Assembly (NCBI GenBank): GCA_934394615.1
Contig: CAKRRJ010000004.1
Span: 1 to 53,671 of the forward strand
Direction: 5' to 3'
Length of the DNA stretch: 53,671 bases
Source of the DNA: an uncultured Lachnospiraceae bacterium
Lineage (GTDB): Bacteria > Bacillota > Clostridia > Lachnospirales > Lachnospiraceae
The notes beneath the pieces were generated by a model. It searched no databases, had not been told where the DNA came from, and saw only the letters and a program-made list of their open reading frames with translations. The position numbers were made by a program, and so were the translations under genes. Each line of letters begins with the position of its first letter. Position 1 is the first letter of the stretch. This document shows positions 11,001-19,338 of this stretch, piece by piece.

Positions 11001-14000
11001 ACTCCCGCGCCATCCTGCCAGACAAATGCCTGCCCAGGATAGACGAGTGCCGCGCTGCGGACATAACTGTTTTCATCTCCAACCTGCCCGGCCGAATAGT
11101 CCAGATATGCCTGTACTTTTGCGTGTTTCACCATCAGCCAGTAGGCTGCCGCGCCCATCTGGTCACCCGGCGCCCACTGCGCCGATTTTCCCGCAAGCGC
11201 ATTCACATCCTCCTGTGACAAGGCAACCTGCTCAGCTCCCGGAAGCACCAGTTTCCATTTCCAAACGGTTCCATCTCTGTCATCCTGCGCACTTCCATAA
11301 AAATCCGTATAGTTGCTTTCCACATGAGCTGCATTATCCTGTGTCCAGGCAATTTCTGTCCAGTGCGTATACTGCTTTCTGGTTTCACCCGTTATGGTTT
11401 CTTCTTCATACCGCACCTTGGGGATTCGGTTTCCCTCTGCGTCGAGCGGAATTTTTCCAGGCTGATAATACATGTTTTCTGTAATATACCGGGTTACCAG
11501 CGTGCCGTCCGGCTCAGCCGACGCATCCGGCGTCAGAACCGCCGATACGCGCCTGCTTCCTGCATCTGCAGGTCCCGCAGCTTCCGCAAATTCTGTATAC
11601 ACGCCAAAACCATCTTCCTGCTCTTTCGCTGTATACACAGCATAGAGATAGCGCGGCGGTTCTGCCGGATCATCCGGCACATAAGCGGTCCTCCGGTAAA
11701 ACGCAGCCGGCTGTGTGTCCGTTTCCGGCGCAAAAAAGCACTCCGGATTTCCGGTTCTGCCCGCATAAATACTCACGATCCAGAAATCTTCTTCCTCACG
11801 GATCTGGTCAATTCCGCCATACGAATACTGACTGTTTGTCTGATAATAATTCAACAGCACAGCCAGCAGATCCCCGGTTGTAAGCAGCTCTCTGTTTTCC
11901 TGCATCTGTGGGATCTGAAGCGTTACGACCGGAGCGCCATAGCTGACCTGTGTTTCACTCTGAAAACCGGTATCGTAAACCGGATCCTCCAGGGTTGTAT
12001 AGCGCGAACCGCCATCCGACATACGCCTCGGCGTTCCCTTTCCGTGCGCACGCAGGATCCGCTCCAGTTTATGCTTCACAAAATTCTGCTCATCTAAGCC
12101 AAACGGCGCAGTGAGCTTTTCCAGAACTGCTACTTCGTCCATGCCATTTTCTGCCTGGCTAAGAAGCACTTCACAACGCGTCTCATCCAGCCCTTTCCGG
12201 GTAATCATTTCCACGTTCTGTACCTTCCGGCTGACCGGCCGCTCCCGTGTTAAAAGATTTCCATCCACATCATACTGCGGATATTGTCCTTCATACTCTG
12301 TAACCGCGTAAACCGGATTTCCAAACAAATCCGTTTCCGGGACCTCCACCATAACTCCGGTCCCGACCTGTACCGGTTCTGTTCCCTCTGCCGTATCCAG
12401 CCGGTATAATCTCGTGCCTGCTGGCAAACCAGAGAACACCAGATCAAACCCGCCGCTGTTTTGGCTTTCTACCGTAAAAAACAGTTCCCGAAATGTCGGA
12501 TCGCCATATGCTCCGGTTGCCCCGGAACGCACCTGCTGCTCCGCGTAAAAAGCTTCCGTGATCACTGCATAACCATCCCTGCTGCTCTCTTCCGCAGATA
12601 CCGAGAAATCCTGCCCCGCGTTCGTAAACGGATGTTTTCGGTTCCCCACCGACAGCTCATATCCCTCCGAACGGCTCAGTTCTTTCACATAATAATTTCC
12701 CATCAGAAGCGGCCGTCCAATCCAGCAGTTCCCATTTATCCCTTTGTTATCTGCATAATCCCGGGTGTATCTGCCATCTTCCGCATAATCATCTTCACTA
12801 TGCGCCCGGTCATAGAGATTTTCCGGTACCCTCCTGCGCTCCGATGCATATTCCGTTTCATCCCGCTGCATGATCTGTCCAAGATCGTAGCGATACGTCA
12901 TGCCTGGCTCTTCCGTGTATACAAGGAAAGAAGCATCTCCATTTTTGTCGGTCGCCGCAACCGCAGTCAGGTCGTTTTTGTGATACACGATTCCGCTTTT
13001 TCCATCCGGATGTACCAGATCCTCCGCCGCAAACAGGCCGTACACTGCGCCTTCCAGCACCGCATCGCCCTGGCTGTCCCCATAGGAATCATAATCTGCG
13101 CTTTCTCCCTCTTTCAGATCCATATCGCGCTTGTTGATATGAAGTTCGCCTTCTGTGCGGTGATCGTAAATACGCCACCAATTATCCTCCCCATCCGCAT
13201 TGCCGCAGTGGCTGTAATTTCCAGATAGTCCGGTCGGCACTTCGTCTCCGCTGCTGGAAGCATGAAGCGCGCTGTTGTAGGCATCCGTAAAATACTCCGA
13301 TGCTGCACTTCCATCTTCCTTCTGTTCCCGAATGGATGTGTACGTTTCGGAAACGCTGGTTTTATCCGGAAACCGGAGATTCAGGGTGACTGAAATCGTA
13401 TCGGCATCGGAAGGTGTGGCCGTTCGGAGAGCTGTCATACGCGGCTTCGCCGCATTCGAACCGCTGGCTTTTTTCCTGTCTGCTTCACCGCTTGCCGCAC
13501 CAGTCTCTTCTGCATCCAGGTTCGCCCTCTTGGCTTCACTGACTTCTCCTGCGTCAGACGCACTCGCCAAACCTCCAGCCGCTTCCCGGTCATCCACCAG
13601 AAGGATCTCATCTGCATGGCGAAACGTAAAGATCTGCAGTAACCGCTGCAGCAGCGGGATCCTTTTCTTTTTCACATCCGGTACTTCCTGCCGCAGTGTT
13701 CCTCCCTCTGCCTGCTTTCTTGCTTCCATCACCTTCGCGGCTGGTTCCGCGCCCACCGCATCATTGACACGGATATTCCATCCATAGATTCCGGCAAATA
13801 CCGCATTTGCCCCGTTCTCCGACGCATCCGTTGTAATCACCTCGATTGGAAGGTCGTCTGCATGATTCCCATGAAGTGTGTAACCCTCGCGGGCAGTATC
13901 TTCTGCAATGGCATAGCTGTATTTCAGGGAAATAAATTTTTCGTACGTTTCCCCTGCATCAGCCTCACAGCCGGAATCGGACCAGGCGCGCGCACCACCT

Positions 14001-15703
14001 GCGGACGCCGTCTCTCCAGCCCAAGGTGTTTCACCTGGCTCTCCTCCGGATTCCGCAGCATTCTGAATTTCCGATTCATCTACTTCCGGCATGATCCAGT
14101 GAAAATGCACCCCGGAAAAAGCACCGGAAGCCCAGGCACTGCAGGCGGCTTCTGTATCCAGCCATAACCGTGCCAGGCGGCGGTTTTCTTCCTGTGCCGC
14201 CTCAATCTCATCCTGGTTTTCCGTCTCCCCGGATTCCTCATCTTCTTCCTCTTCTGGAACCGGCACAAACTCCGGGGCCGGATGTCCGTCGCAGAATGTC
14301 TTATCATAATGGTAGCCATGTTCTACGGTTTTTGCTGCTTCCCCATTCTCATCCGTCATGAGCGCCGACACAAACCGGAAATCCTCCCAGGTAACCGGAC
14401 TGTCTTTATGATAACTCTTGTATGGTGCGCCGCCTGCGTAGAGCGTAACGGCTCCGTCCCGGTCAGTGCGGATCTCTGCTTTGTCATCAAAACGCTCATA
14501 CAGAGAAAAAACTGCGTTTTCCAGAGTTTTTCCTGTCTCATGATCGTATTTTCGCAGGCGGACATTATAAGTAGAAACCCAGTCTTCCTCATGGCGGTAA
14601 ACTTCAAACTCCATGCTTCCTGTTTCACTGGCCGCCGGAGCACGTCCTGCCGCCGCATAATAGCACACCTCCGGTGCCTGCAGCTCAATAAATGCCAGGC
14701 GCTGATGTGCCGCGAGCGGAGCCGCCCCATTGTACATCTGTTTGTGCGTCCCCGCGCACCGGCTGCAGCGCCAGATCTGCAGGCTCTGTTCATAGACCTC
14801 TTCTACAGAAGAAAAACTGCCGCCAGTCCCATAACGGGTGCCGCGCACATCGAACATCAAATAAAGCGCCGACTCGGCATTGCTCGTGCTTGTCAAAAGA
14901 ATTTCAGTATCTGTCTTCTGACACACCCAGCCCTCCGGAAGAACCGGCGAAAACGAACCATCTGCCCCGGTAGCCGAAAACAGCAGCGGTACGCTGCGGA
15001 TAAACTCCGCATCCGCTCCGGACTCATCAAAAGAAAGGCGAAGCTGCTTCACCCCATCGCTGCCGCCAGCTTCTCCGGATACCACAGTCATCATAGAAGG
15101 ATTTCCCGGATCCGTATGTTCCTGCAGGACAGACGGCACTCCGCTCAGGCCACTGCTTCCGCTCCCTGATTCATTTCCCGATCCACTTCCTAGAAGACCT
15201 GCAAGCTGCAGATAGCGCTCCTCATTTGCAAGCACCGACTGAAGCCACGGATATTTTGCCCGCACAGCTGCCGAGTGAATCAGAAGCTTCAGGTCCGCCT
15301 CTGTCACAAATTTGCTGATTGGCTGAAGCCCCGCGGCAGAGACTCCGGCATTGATATTCCGAATCACAGCATTGATCTGCGGCACATTGCCAAATCCCGC
15401 CTGCAAGGTCAGCATGCCCCAGAATGCGATCGCCGTCTCCTCCCGGCTCAACGTCTCCGATGGAAGGATATACACGTATTCATCCCCATCGATCAGGGCA
15501 CGGTTCGCCCCGGTTCCATCGATGCAGTAATGATGGAATCCGGGGCCATAGGCCGTGATCGTGTCGCCCGGCTGTGCCGCCAGAACCTGCCATGGAAACG
15601 CTGCCAGACAGGGAATCAGTTTCATGCTCAGCAGGAGCGCTGCCAGAAAAAGCGCTGCCGGGCGTTTCCCGAAATTCACTTTCCTAGTTTTTCTTTTCTC
15701 CAT
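5093..15703 (-). CDS. Giant multi-domain Cna-B/SpaA cell-surface protein with C-terminal sorting signal
   Basis: This is a secreted, cell-wall-anchored protein of about 3,536 residues. The N-terminus has basic residues and a hydrophobic core (ALFLAALLLSMKL) that form a signal peptide. Approximate Cna-B/SpaA modules, each starting with a K-x-D/E strand and closing with an E-x-x-x-P-x-G-Y/F turn, can be seen near residues 390, 870, 2150, 2410, 2870, 2970, 3180 and 3300. Closing examples are EVQAPEGF, ELEVPSGF, EVRPPAGY and EIQAPDGY. Such modules usually form Lys-Asn isopeptide bonds. Near the end is a Pro-Glu-rich wall-spanning stretch (PEPEKPEPEEPEP...), then LPQMG, a hydrophobic segment and a basic tail, which together make a sortase signal. 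An early YCID motif recalls thioester adhesins but is not conclusive. The ATG at 15703 overlaps the end of the upstream gene by 20 nt, so translation is probably coupled. A further in-frame ATG at 15730 lacks a ribosome-binding site. Ligand unknown. Confidence 0.88.
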   Translation of the reverse strand: MEKRKTRKVNFGKRPAALFLAALLLSMKLIPCLAAFPWQVLAAQPGDTITAYGPGFHHYCIDGTGANRALIDGDEYVYILPSETLSREETAIAFWGMLTLQAGFGNVPQINAVIRNINAGVSAAGLQPISKFVTEADLKLLIHSAAVRAKYPWLQSVLANEERYLQLAGLLGSGSGNESGSGSSGLSGVPSVLQEHTDPGNPSMMTVVSGEAGGSDGVKQLRLSFDESGADAEFIRSVPLLFSATGADGSFSPVLPEGWVCQKTDTEILLTSTSNAESALYLMFDVRGTRYGTGGSFSSVEEVYEQSLQIWRCSRCAGTHKQMYNGAAPLAAHQRLAFIELQAPEVCYYAAAGRAPAASETGSMEFEVYRHEEDWVSTYNVRLRKYDHETGKTLENAVFSLYERFDDKAEIRTDRDGAVTLYAGGAPYKSYHKDSPVTWEDFRFVSALMTDENGEAAKTVEHGYHYDKTFCDGHPAPEFVPVPEEEEDEESGETENQDEIEAAQEENRRLARLWLDTEAACSAWASGAFSGVHFHWIMPEVDESEIQNAAESGGEPGETPWAGETASAGGARAWSDSGCEADAGETYEKFISLKYSYAIAEDTAREGYTLHGNHADDLPIEVITTDASENGANAVFAGIYGWNIRVNDAVGAEPAAKVMEARKQAEGGTLRQEVPDVKKKRIPLLQRLLQIFTFRHADEILLVDDREAAGGLASASDAGEVSEAKRANLDAEETGAASGEADRKKASGSNAAKPRMTALRTATPSDADTISVTLNLRFPDKTSVSETYTSIREQKEDGSAASEYFTDAYNSALHASSSGDEVPTGLSGNYSHCGNADGEDNWWRIYDHRTEGELHINKRDMDLKEGESADYDSYGDSQGDAVLEGAVYGLFAAEDLVHPDGKSGIVYHKNDLTAVAATDKNGDASFLVYTEEPGMTYRYDLGQIMQRDETEYASERRRVPENLYDRAHSEDDYAEDGRYTRDYADNKGINGNCWIGRPLLMGNYYVKELSRSEGYELSVGNRKHPFTNAGQDFSVSAEESSRDGYAVITEAFYAEQQVRSGATGAYGDPTFRELFFTVESQNSGGFDLVFSGLPAGTRLYRLDTAEGTEPVQVGTGVMVEVPETDLFGNPVYAVTEYEGQYPQYDVDGNLLTRERPVSRKVQNVEMITRKGLDETRCEVLLSQAENGMDEVAVLEKLTAPFGLDEQNFVKHKLERILRAHGKGTPRRMSDGGSRYTTLEDPVYDTGFQSETQVSYGAPVVTLQIPQMQENRELLTTGDLLAVLLNYYQTNSQYSYGGIDQIREEEDFWIVSIYAGRTGNPECFFAPETDTQPAAFYRRTAYVPDDPAEPPRYLYAVYTAKEQEDGFGVYTEFAEAAGPADAGSRRVSAVLTPDASAEPDGTLVTRYITENMYYQPGKIPLDAEGNRIPKVRYEEETITGETRKQYTHWTEIAWTQDNAAHVESNYTDFYGSAQDDRDGTVWKWKLVLPGAEQVALSQEDVNALAGKSAQWAPGDQMGAAAYWLMVKHAKVQAYLDYSAGQVGDENSYVRSAALVYPGQAFVWQDGAGVPGNGTGKNPIGVEERIIRQKIRVGKRIESTSYRNTDSYADIHEDLWTKQYDKSESVENFRFKAYLKSNLQDLYRNEAGTVIWQDRHGNERTYEEQRQANEQFPEQVNRIYTKVLHRTEPLFKNSRDAVTANTALYAYEDGMISEEAQPGYSAILETVEALVEDGADTRTVLRLNYEKFFDAMETANHDKWDDASPEYTSFRPLGNAVNRRDETLWNTLVSDRVRQFAIDWYLDDEVAKLTDAGGAAAEGSVSFTDEILDAGLYQAIRKAQNYLKPFFAYDLDELYAVNWDGEEDGGADGDQATLCANREPEGTLAQTGYYGISAALPYGTYVIAEQQPKYADLEDFKNRHYETDRTQEISLPAVYADGEEGAQASPGKLDSYYHYKAAYTAQELEQRYQIRFLEESHVIRAHSRRGDFEVYKYGLDLDHVQNGVPEHPGQGDYFAVTQSEYRPFQNSYNDQDDRTAGAVSYYLSERQSGRDAVSEVYRYSSLSEHGGLADAVAYPGGEAIEDNVPGIMYRDQVTVMQGAQTAYDNRYAPMLVPYAVTEEESSVESSCRPYGCAWFCNRLFTSRIRIEKLDSATHENILHDGAVFHIYAASRDDSPDGDGRVLFYKKDTQIQGTKDFLTEMGAQDIRPVLRGPVAEMWNRVITAAARRIGKPAAEYEAGNTEENPTEDRVGHAGGTAVLSNLYTGIVAAGTPVCEENEQVILGDRFGLQTGAMKAFVTVQDGQLAETSSELQTVGYLNTPQPLSAGTYVLCEVRPPAGYVRTKPVALELYSDQITYYQNGNRDKRINAAVYEDPADEQTANRNKPQDQIHTARVYIENEPIRLQVEKRTVPDEQGNSGFVSGAKMTLFDAVALNPSGDSQDFAYEGLVVERSDAGHVTRMYVKEGYGGEKTEFLPERDADGRMYTTVWPSGTDRYGEILEAEGYVWNAVTVSRPDTDILYYDLSDLEIRITPETDGKDGRYRAFAWKGASRFLEFSRGDLTEITYGAKDHVLSVDAGTHVYHLGKNGERDALVDPYTGMAYVVSGFDGTNGSWDQIRGKDGTGAEKRQVFVWPVNIRRDEYGNIISRDKITTSRAALAGDGEQSYLTGSWKSETWEESHRESTIRQNQEGNNLNEEILLGDNDGSFEKKMNPVYDRHGLAVYYPKSGETYDKETALYDRNNDPVRVQEADGLEAYNHAAYAVKEHDALHDSWGKLEHRKGEAYVMENTWITSESHPNDPFTQTLTEGGGDILERVPAGCYIMEEVQAPEGFARAFPMAVQVQETDTIQTVTMTDHTIKTEFSKTDGVQNGENSAFACGYVKGAALGLWKEADQPEQTEPVRTWITGEEPYVLEQIPAGHYLWKELEVPSGFVSREPMSITVQDRPEVQSYVMPEEHTRVEVEKYCLENGKDQADGEIPVGGAGFTLYAALLDADGNVCYADGKPQPDAAQPVTSWVTDDGTTYQGFPDAFEEMYLEHGVQPGSSVKWDAGTVLHRADYEAAYQKSTIRAGQARQWIFVYRTETGQQIRIGVTEEPDSMEDHAYRFEYQFNWQKLPAINEYACTYLTVQNRQRFDYLPIHQSFVLVETEVPPGFSQAENVLIRVEDTGAVQEYRVENAEGTLLISKVYADGTKELPGVRLALYRADETGGFTRSSKYLFDVWVTGSDGRYSELDALNRRIPDGYAEGDLKPHRVRKLPDGVYWLAEQECPGYYTTLEPVQIVYEWQPEIRVVRVSNRLVTGMLELRKTDSSGHPLDGAVFELAAYEEETLEKPWKQKKEDAVFRMQLTAPVQKTGLPVGTVQADGSVQPFWYELREIQAPDGYELNPEVFRWQFAPDTGAGPYLWNGSAHYELTVTDRKEPEPEKPEPEEPEPETPGPETPEPEHPEPEQPKPEKPDRPEHDHPSPTPMQRIGRILAWYQPASPDDAGWFFLGPAGRLKIRLPQMGDGRMTGVLCGVFALSATGIIVLCRKKRRDKNKTE

Positions 15704-18700
15704 CTGTCTCTCTTCCAGCCGCGGAAACATCCCGTTTCAGAGCACCGCGGATTCCATTTGACTCTTCCTCAAAGTAAAACTGCTGACCGTCAATCTCATT
15801 CCATCCAGTTACCATGCGTCCCATGGTTCCATCTGATACCGGACTTAAATAATAGAAATTTCCGTCCGTATCCTGATACCATCCGGTTACCAGAAAACCC
15901 GAAGCGTCAAACCGGAACCAGTCATACGGCTGCTGCCCGGCGGCCGTGTCCGCATAAGGATTGTGAACTGCTGCCCATTCATTCGCATAGGTACGCTCCT
16001 GGTCCGCAAACATCCACTGGCCTGCCGCATTCTGCACCCACGTTCCCGTCACCACATAAGATGGCAGGGACGGGCCAGACGCTCTTGTCGCGCCAATTGC
16101 CGTAATCCCCGCAGAGCTTCCCGATGTACCGCCTCCCCCGGAGCCGCCAGAACCTCCCGAACCGCCGGCTCCGCCAGAACTTCCCGTGCTCACTCTCGGC
16201 ACAGTCTCATCCACGGTGACAAAGCTGACACGAACCCGGCATCCTGCGCTGATATGGCCATGCGTCTGATCTTCGCTGACAGCGGTTACCAGTTCTTCAT
16301 ATACCGCGCTTCCACTCACCTTTTCCCGTGGATTCTCCTGTTTTTTCCTTCTGTCGCGGTTGATGATATTCTGGATCCAGGCCGGATTGTTTTCTCCCTT
16401 CGGGTCCCACACTGCCGTAATCTTACAGTTCTGACCATTTTCTCCTGACACGCTCAAACCGATATTTTTTCCGCTCTCAGAATCCTTCCAGCTCACATTT
16501 TCATAAAACGGATGCTGCGGATTCAAAGACGCTGTCAGCACCACAGGTTCCGTAACCGTGATCGTCTCCGTCGGCTTGTAACAGCTTCCGGTCAGCTTTC
16601 TTATTATGGTGAACTGCGCCTCCGTCTGGCTGAGATTTAAAGTTTCCACACGCAGCGTTGTCTGGTCCACGATCTGAAAATCGACCGCCACACGGCAATT
16701 CGCATACAGCGGTTCCTGGTTCACCGATGTGTCCGGATTTGTCACCGCTGTAACAACCCCATAGCGCGTGTAAACCGTATCCCGGATCTTCTCCCGGTAC
16801 GCGTTTTTCGCCTGTGCCTGTACCTCCCGGTTCACTGTTTCCTGAATAAAGGAGGAGTTCATATTCGGCATAACCAGGGCATCCTTTAAGGTGTAACCGG
16901 CCTCTGAACGGTTTTCAAGAAGATCGGTATCGTCGAGTGTCCAACGCACGGTGCGGTCTATCGTCTGGCCATTTCCGTTGTGCTCCACATGAATCAGGAC
17001 CGGCTGCACTTCCACACTGTGGTCCAGCTCTCCATCCACATAGCGGGCAATCAGAATGCCTGCGTCATTTTTCACTTCCGTCACGATCTGCGGATTCTTG
17101 CGGTCGCCGCTTCTGGTCTGTACAACTGAGATTCTGGCTTCTGCAGGATCCACGGAAAGTTTTGTTGTCACCTTCACATACTCCGCGTTCAGCTCTGTGT
17201 CACACTCCGGCATAACAAACGAATACGCACCGCTATTCACATACTGCATAGGCTGTTCTGTTCCGTCTTCATCGAGATAGGTCGGCGGCCTGACTCCGCC
17301 CGCCTCATTCCGGTCCGCAATCATCTGGTAACGGTCTTCGGCCGTGTTTTTCGGCGCAGTCGCCACCGTCACCACCGCCCCGGCCTTGATGGCAGACGGG
17401 TGATCCTTATCGACCTCGCGGTAATACGAGCTTCCAGTCGATGATACCGCAGAGAGCACTGCCACATCCGTGTCATAGCTGCCATTGGCATTTCTGGCAT
17501 CGATCCGCGGAATATAGACCAGATAGCCTCTGGTCGGTTCTCCCATAAATCCAGGCGCAAAATGATCCATTGCAAACGGAAGATCTTTCTTGTAACCTTC
17601 CATGGTAAACTCACGCCCCAGCTTCTGGGTTACAATATAGCGCACGCCATCCTCAAGTTCTTCATAAAAGAACCGGTCGCCGCAGTCGTACTCAATCTGC
17701 CCGGCAACCGTCCGGTATTTCCGCTCCAGATCCGACCAGTACCCAATATGCGCATCCAACGTAAAACGGTTATCTCCGTCAATGTTGCTGCCAAAAACCT
17801 GCTTTGCCTTCGCGAGTGTATTCGTAAACAGGTAAGCAATCCGGCTGTCTCGTTCTGTTCCATAAGTAAAGCGGTCGCTGCTGTCTCTTGTTCCGACAAA
17901 AGTACCCTCCCGGGACGCACTTCCATTGTTTGTCCGCGAGATAGTTCCTGCCATGCGCGCGAGGATCAAATTGCCGCTCTCATATTTCCCGATGATGCCG
18001 CCCACCGCGTGGCTTGCGTTTCCGCCAATAGTTCCATTCACATAGGAATTGTAGATTCCGCTCTGCTGCATGATCCCGGCAATGCCGCCTACATAGCCTT
18101 TTCCCTGGATACGGTCCGTGCTGCCATTCTGCGTGATCACGGCATTGTCCACCAGATACGCTTTCTCTGCCACACCGGCGATTCCGCCGACCGCTCCCTG
18201 CGTTCCGGCCGCATTCATGGCAATTCCCTCTGCCCGGCAGTTTTCAACAATGACAGAACCATCGTCCTCTTCCACACCGATTCCGGCTCCCGTGCCTTTT
18301 CCCGACCCGCAGAGCACTGCGGCAATTCCGCCGGCGCTTCCTTCCGAATAGACATACCCGGAAACACTCACATTGCGGATGATGCTCCCTTTTGTCACCG
18401 TACCCGCCAGGATTCCCGCCAGATCTTTTCCCTGCACCTGATCTGCCTCAATCTGCAGGTTTTCTACTGTTCCTTCCTCAATCGCGCCAAACAGGCCGAT
18501 GTTGCGCCAGCCATCCAGGCCGCCAATGATCTGCAGGCCGCTTATCGTATTGCCGCATCCATTGAAATGTCCTCGAAACGGCGTTGCAACATTGCCGGTC
18601 ATATCCGCCGCATTCCGGTACCAGCCGATTGGATTCCAGTTTCCCCGGTTGATGGAAAGCCCGCCGAGATCAAGACTCTGTGCCAGTTCAAAATACACAC

Positions 18701-19277
18701 CTTTGTAATCTTCTCCCGCCGCCACGGACTCAGACAGGCCCATAAGCTGAGATAGAGTCTCAATCTGATACGGAGACTCTTTTGTTCCCTCCCCGGAAAA
18801 ATTTACATTTCCGTTCCAGTCTGTCCAGAGATCCCCGGTTACCGGATTCTGAACCGCAAGAAGCGCCAGGTTCGACGGCGTTGCGGTATCAGACGAAATA
18901 TCTGCGTTGGATGGACTTCCGGTATCAGACAAATCCAACATGTCGGATGATGTTGCCAGATCGGCTTCTAATGCAGTCTCCTCATCCAGAATTTCCTGCT
19001 CCGGAACAACATTTTCTCCACGCGCCGCTTCCTTTTCCTTAGCCAAATTTCTACCGGTCCCATCCACAGGAAGTGCTTCGTTGCTCCCTGTTGCCCGTGT
19101 ATACCCGGATTTTGCAATCGGCGCAAGACCGTTCATGCAGTCTGCCATTCCGGCGACTGCCGGAAACACCCCTGGTGATGTTACTGCAAGAAACACCGCC
19201 ATTGCGGACGCGGTCTGGCGTCCCAGCAGCACTCCTCCCCGCTTTTTCTGATTTTTTTCTTTTTTCGTATTCTGCAT
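15684..19277 (-). CDS. Secreted GLUG-motif protein with choline-binding-like cell-wall repeats
   Basis: This is an exported 1,197-residue protein. The N-terminus (KKEKNQKKRGG then a hydrophobic Ala/Val stretch) is a signal peptide, followed by an acidic low-complexity segment with the motif ATPSN. From about residue 170 to 450 it has repeated GGIAG, GGIIG and LAGIL turns, the GLUG pattern found in bacterial adhesins and proteases. A long beta-rich region of unknown type follows. A Gly-Ser linker (GGSGGSGGSGGGG) near 1050 precedes C-terminal aromatic repeats (GTWVQNAAGQWMF, DWFRFDASGFLVTGWYQ, NFYYL, GWNEIDGQQFYF) of the cell-wall/choline-binding repeat type. These suggest non-covalent wall attachment. 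GGGGGAAGT precedes the ATG. It is the middle gene of the three-gene surface operon. Confidence 0.88.
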   Translation of the reverse strand: MQNTKKEKNQKKRGGVLLGRQTASAMAVFLAVTSPGVFPAVAGMADCMNGLAPIAKSGYTRATGSNEALPVDGTGRNLAKEKEAARGENVVPEQEILDEETALEADLATSSDMLDLSDTGSPSNADISSDTATPSNLALLAVQNPVTGDLWTDWNGNVNFSGEGTKESPYQIETLSQLMGLSESVAAGEDYKGVYFELAQSLDLGGLSINRGNWNPIGWYRNAADMTGNVATPFRGHFNGCGNTISGLQIIGGLDGWRNIGLFGAIEEGTVENLQIEADQVQGKDLAGILAGTVTKGSIIRNVSVSGYVYSEGSAGGIAAVLCGSGKGTGAGIGVEEDDGSVIVENCRAEGIAMNAAGTQGAVGGIAGVAEKAYLVDNAVITQNGSTDRIQGKGYVGGIAGIMQQSGIYNSYVNGTIGGNASHAVGGIIGKYESGNLILARMAGTISRTNNGSASREGTFVGTRDSSDRFTYGTERDSRIAYLFTNTLAKAKQVFGSNIDGDNRFTLDAHIGYWSDLERKYRTVAGQIEYDCGDRFFYEELEDGVRYIVTQKLGREFTMEGYKKDLPFAMDHFAPGFMGEPTRGYLVYIPRIDARNANGSYDTDVAVLSAVSSTGSSYYREVDKDHPSAIKAGAVVTVATAPKNTAEDRYQMIADRNEAGGVRPPTYLDEDGTEQPMQYVNSGAYSFVMPECDTELNAEYVKVTTKLSVDPAEARISVVQTRSGDRKNPQIVTEVKNDAGILIARYVDGELDHSVEVQPVLIHVEHNGNGQTIDRTVRWTLDDTDLLENRSEAGYTLKDALVMPNMNSSFIQETVNREVQAQAKNAYREKIRDTVYTRYGVVTAVTNPDTSVNQEPLYANCRVAVDFQIVDQTTLRVETLNLSQTEAQFTIIRKLTGSCYKPTETITVTEPVVLTASLNPQHPFYENVSWKDSESGKNIGLSVSGENGQNCKITAVWDPKGENNPAWIQNIINRDRRKKQENPREKVSGSAVYEELVTAVSEDQTHGHISAGCRVRVSFVTVDETVPRVSTGSSGGAGGSGGSGGSGGGGTSGSSAGITAIGATRASGPSLPSYVVTGTWVQNAAGQWMFADQERTYANEWAAVHNPYADTAAGQQPYDWFRFDASGFLVTGWYQDTDGNFYYLSPVSDGTMGRMVTGWNEIDGQQFYFEEESNGIRGALKRDVSAAGRETDGEKKN

Positions 19278-19338
19278 ACTTCCCCCTTATCCTGCTCACA
19301 GAGCAATTTGTGTACAGTAACACAATTTCCGGCCTTCT

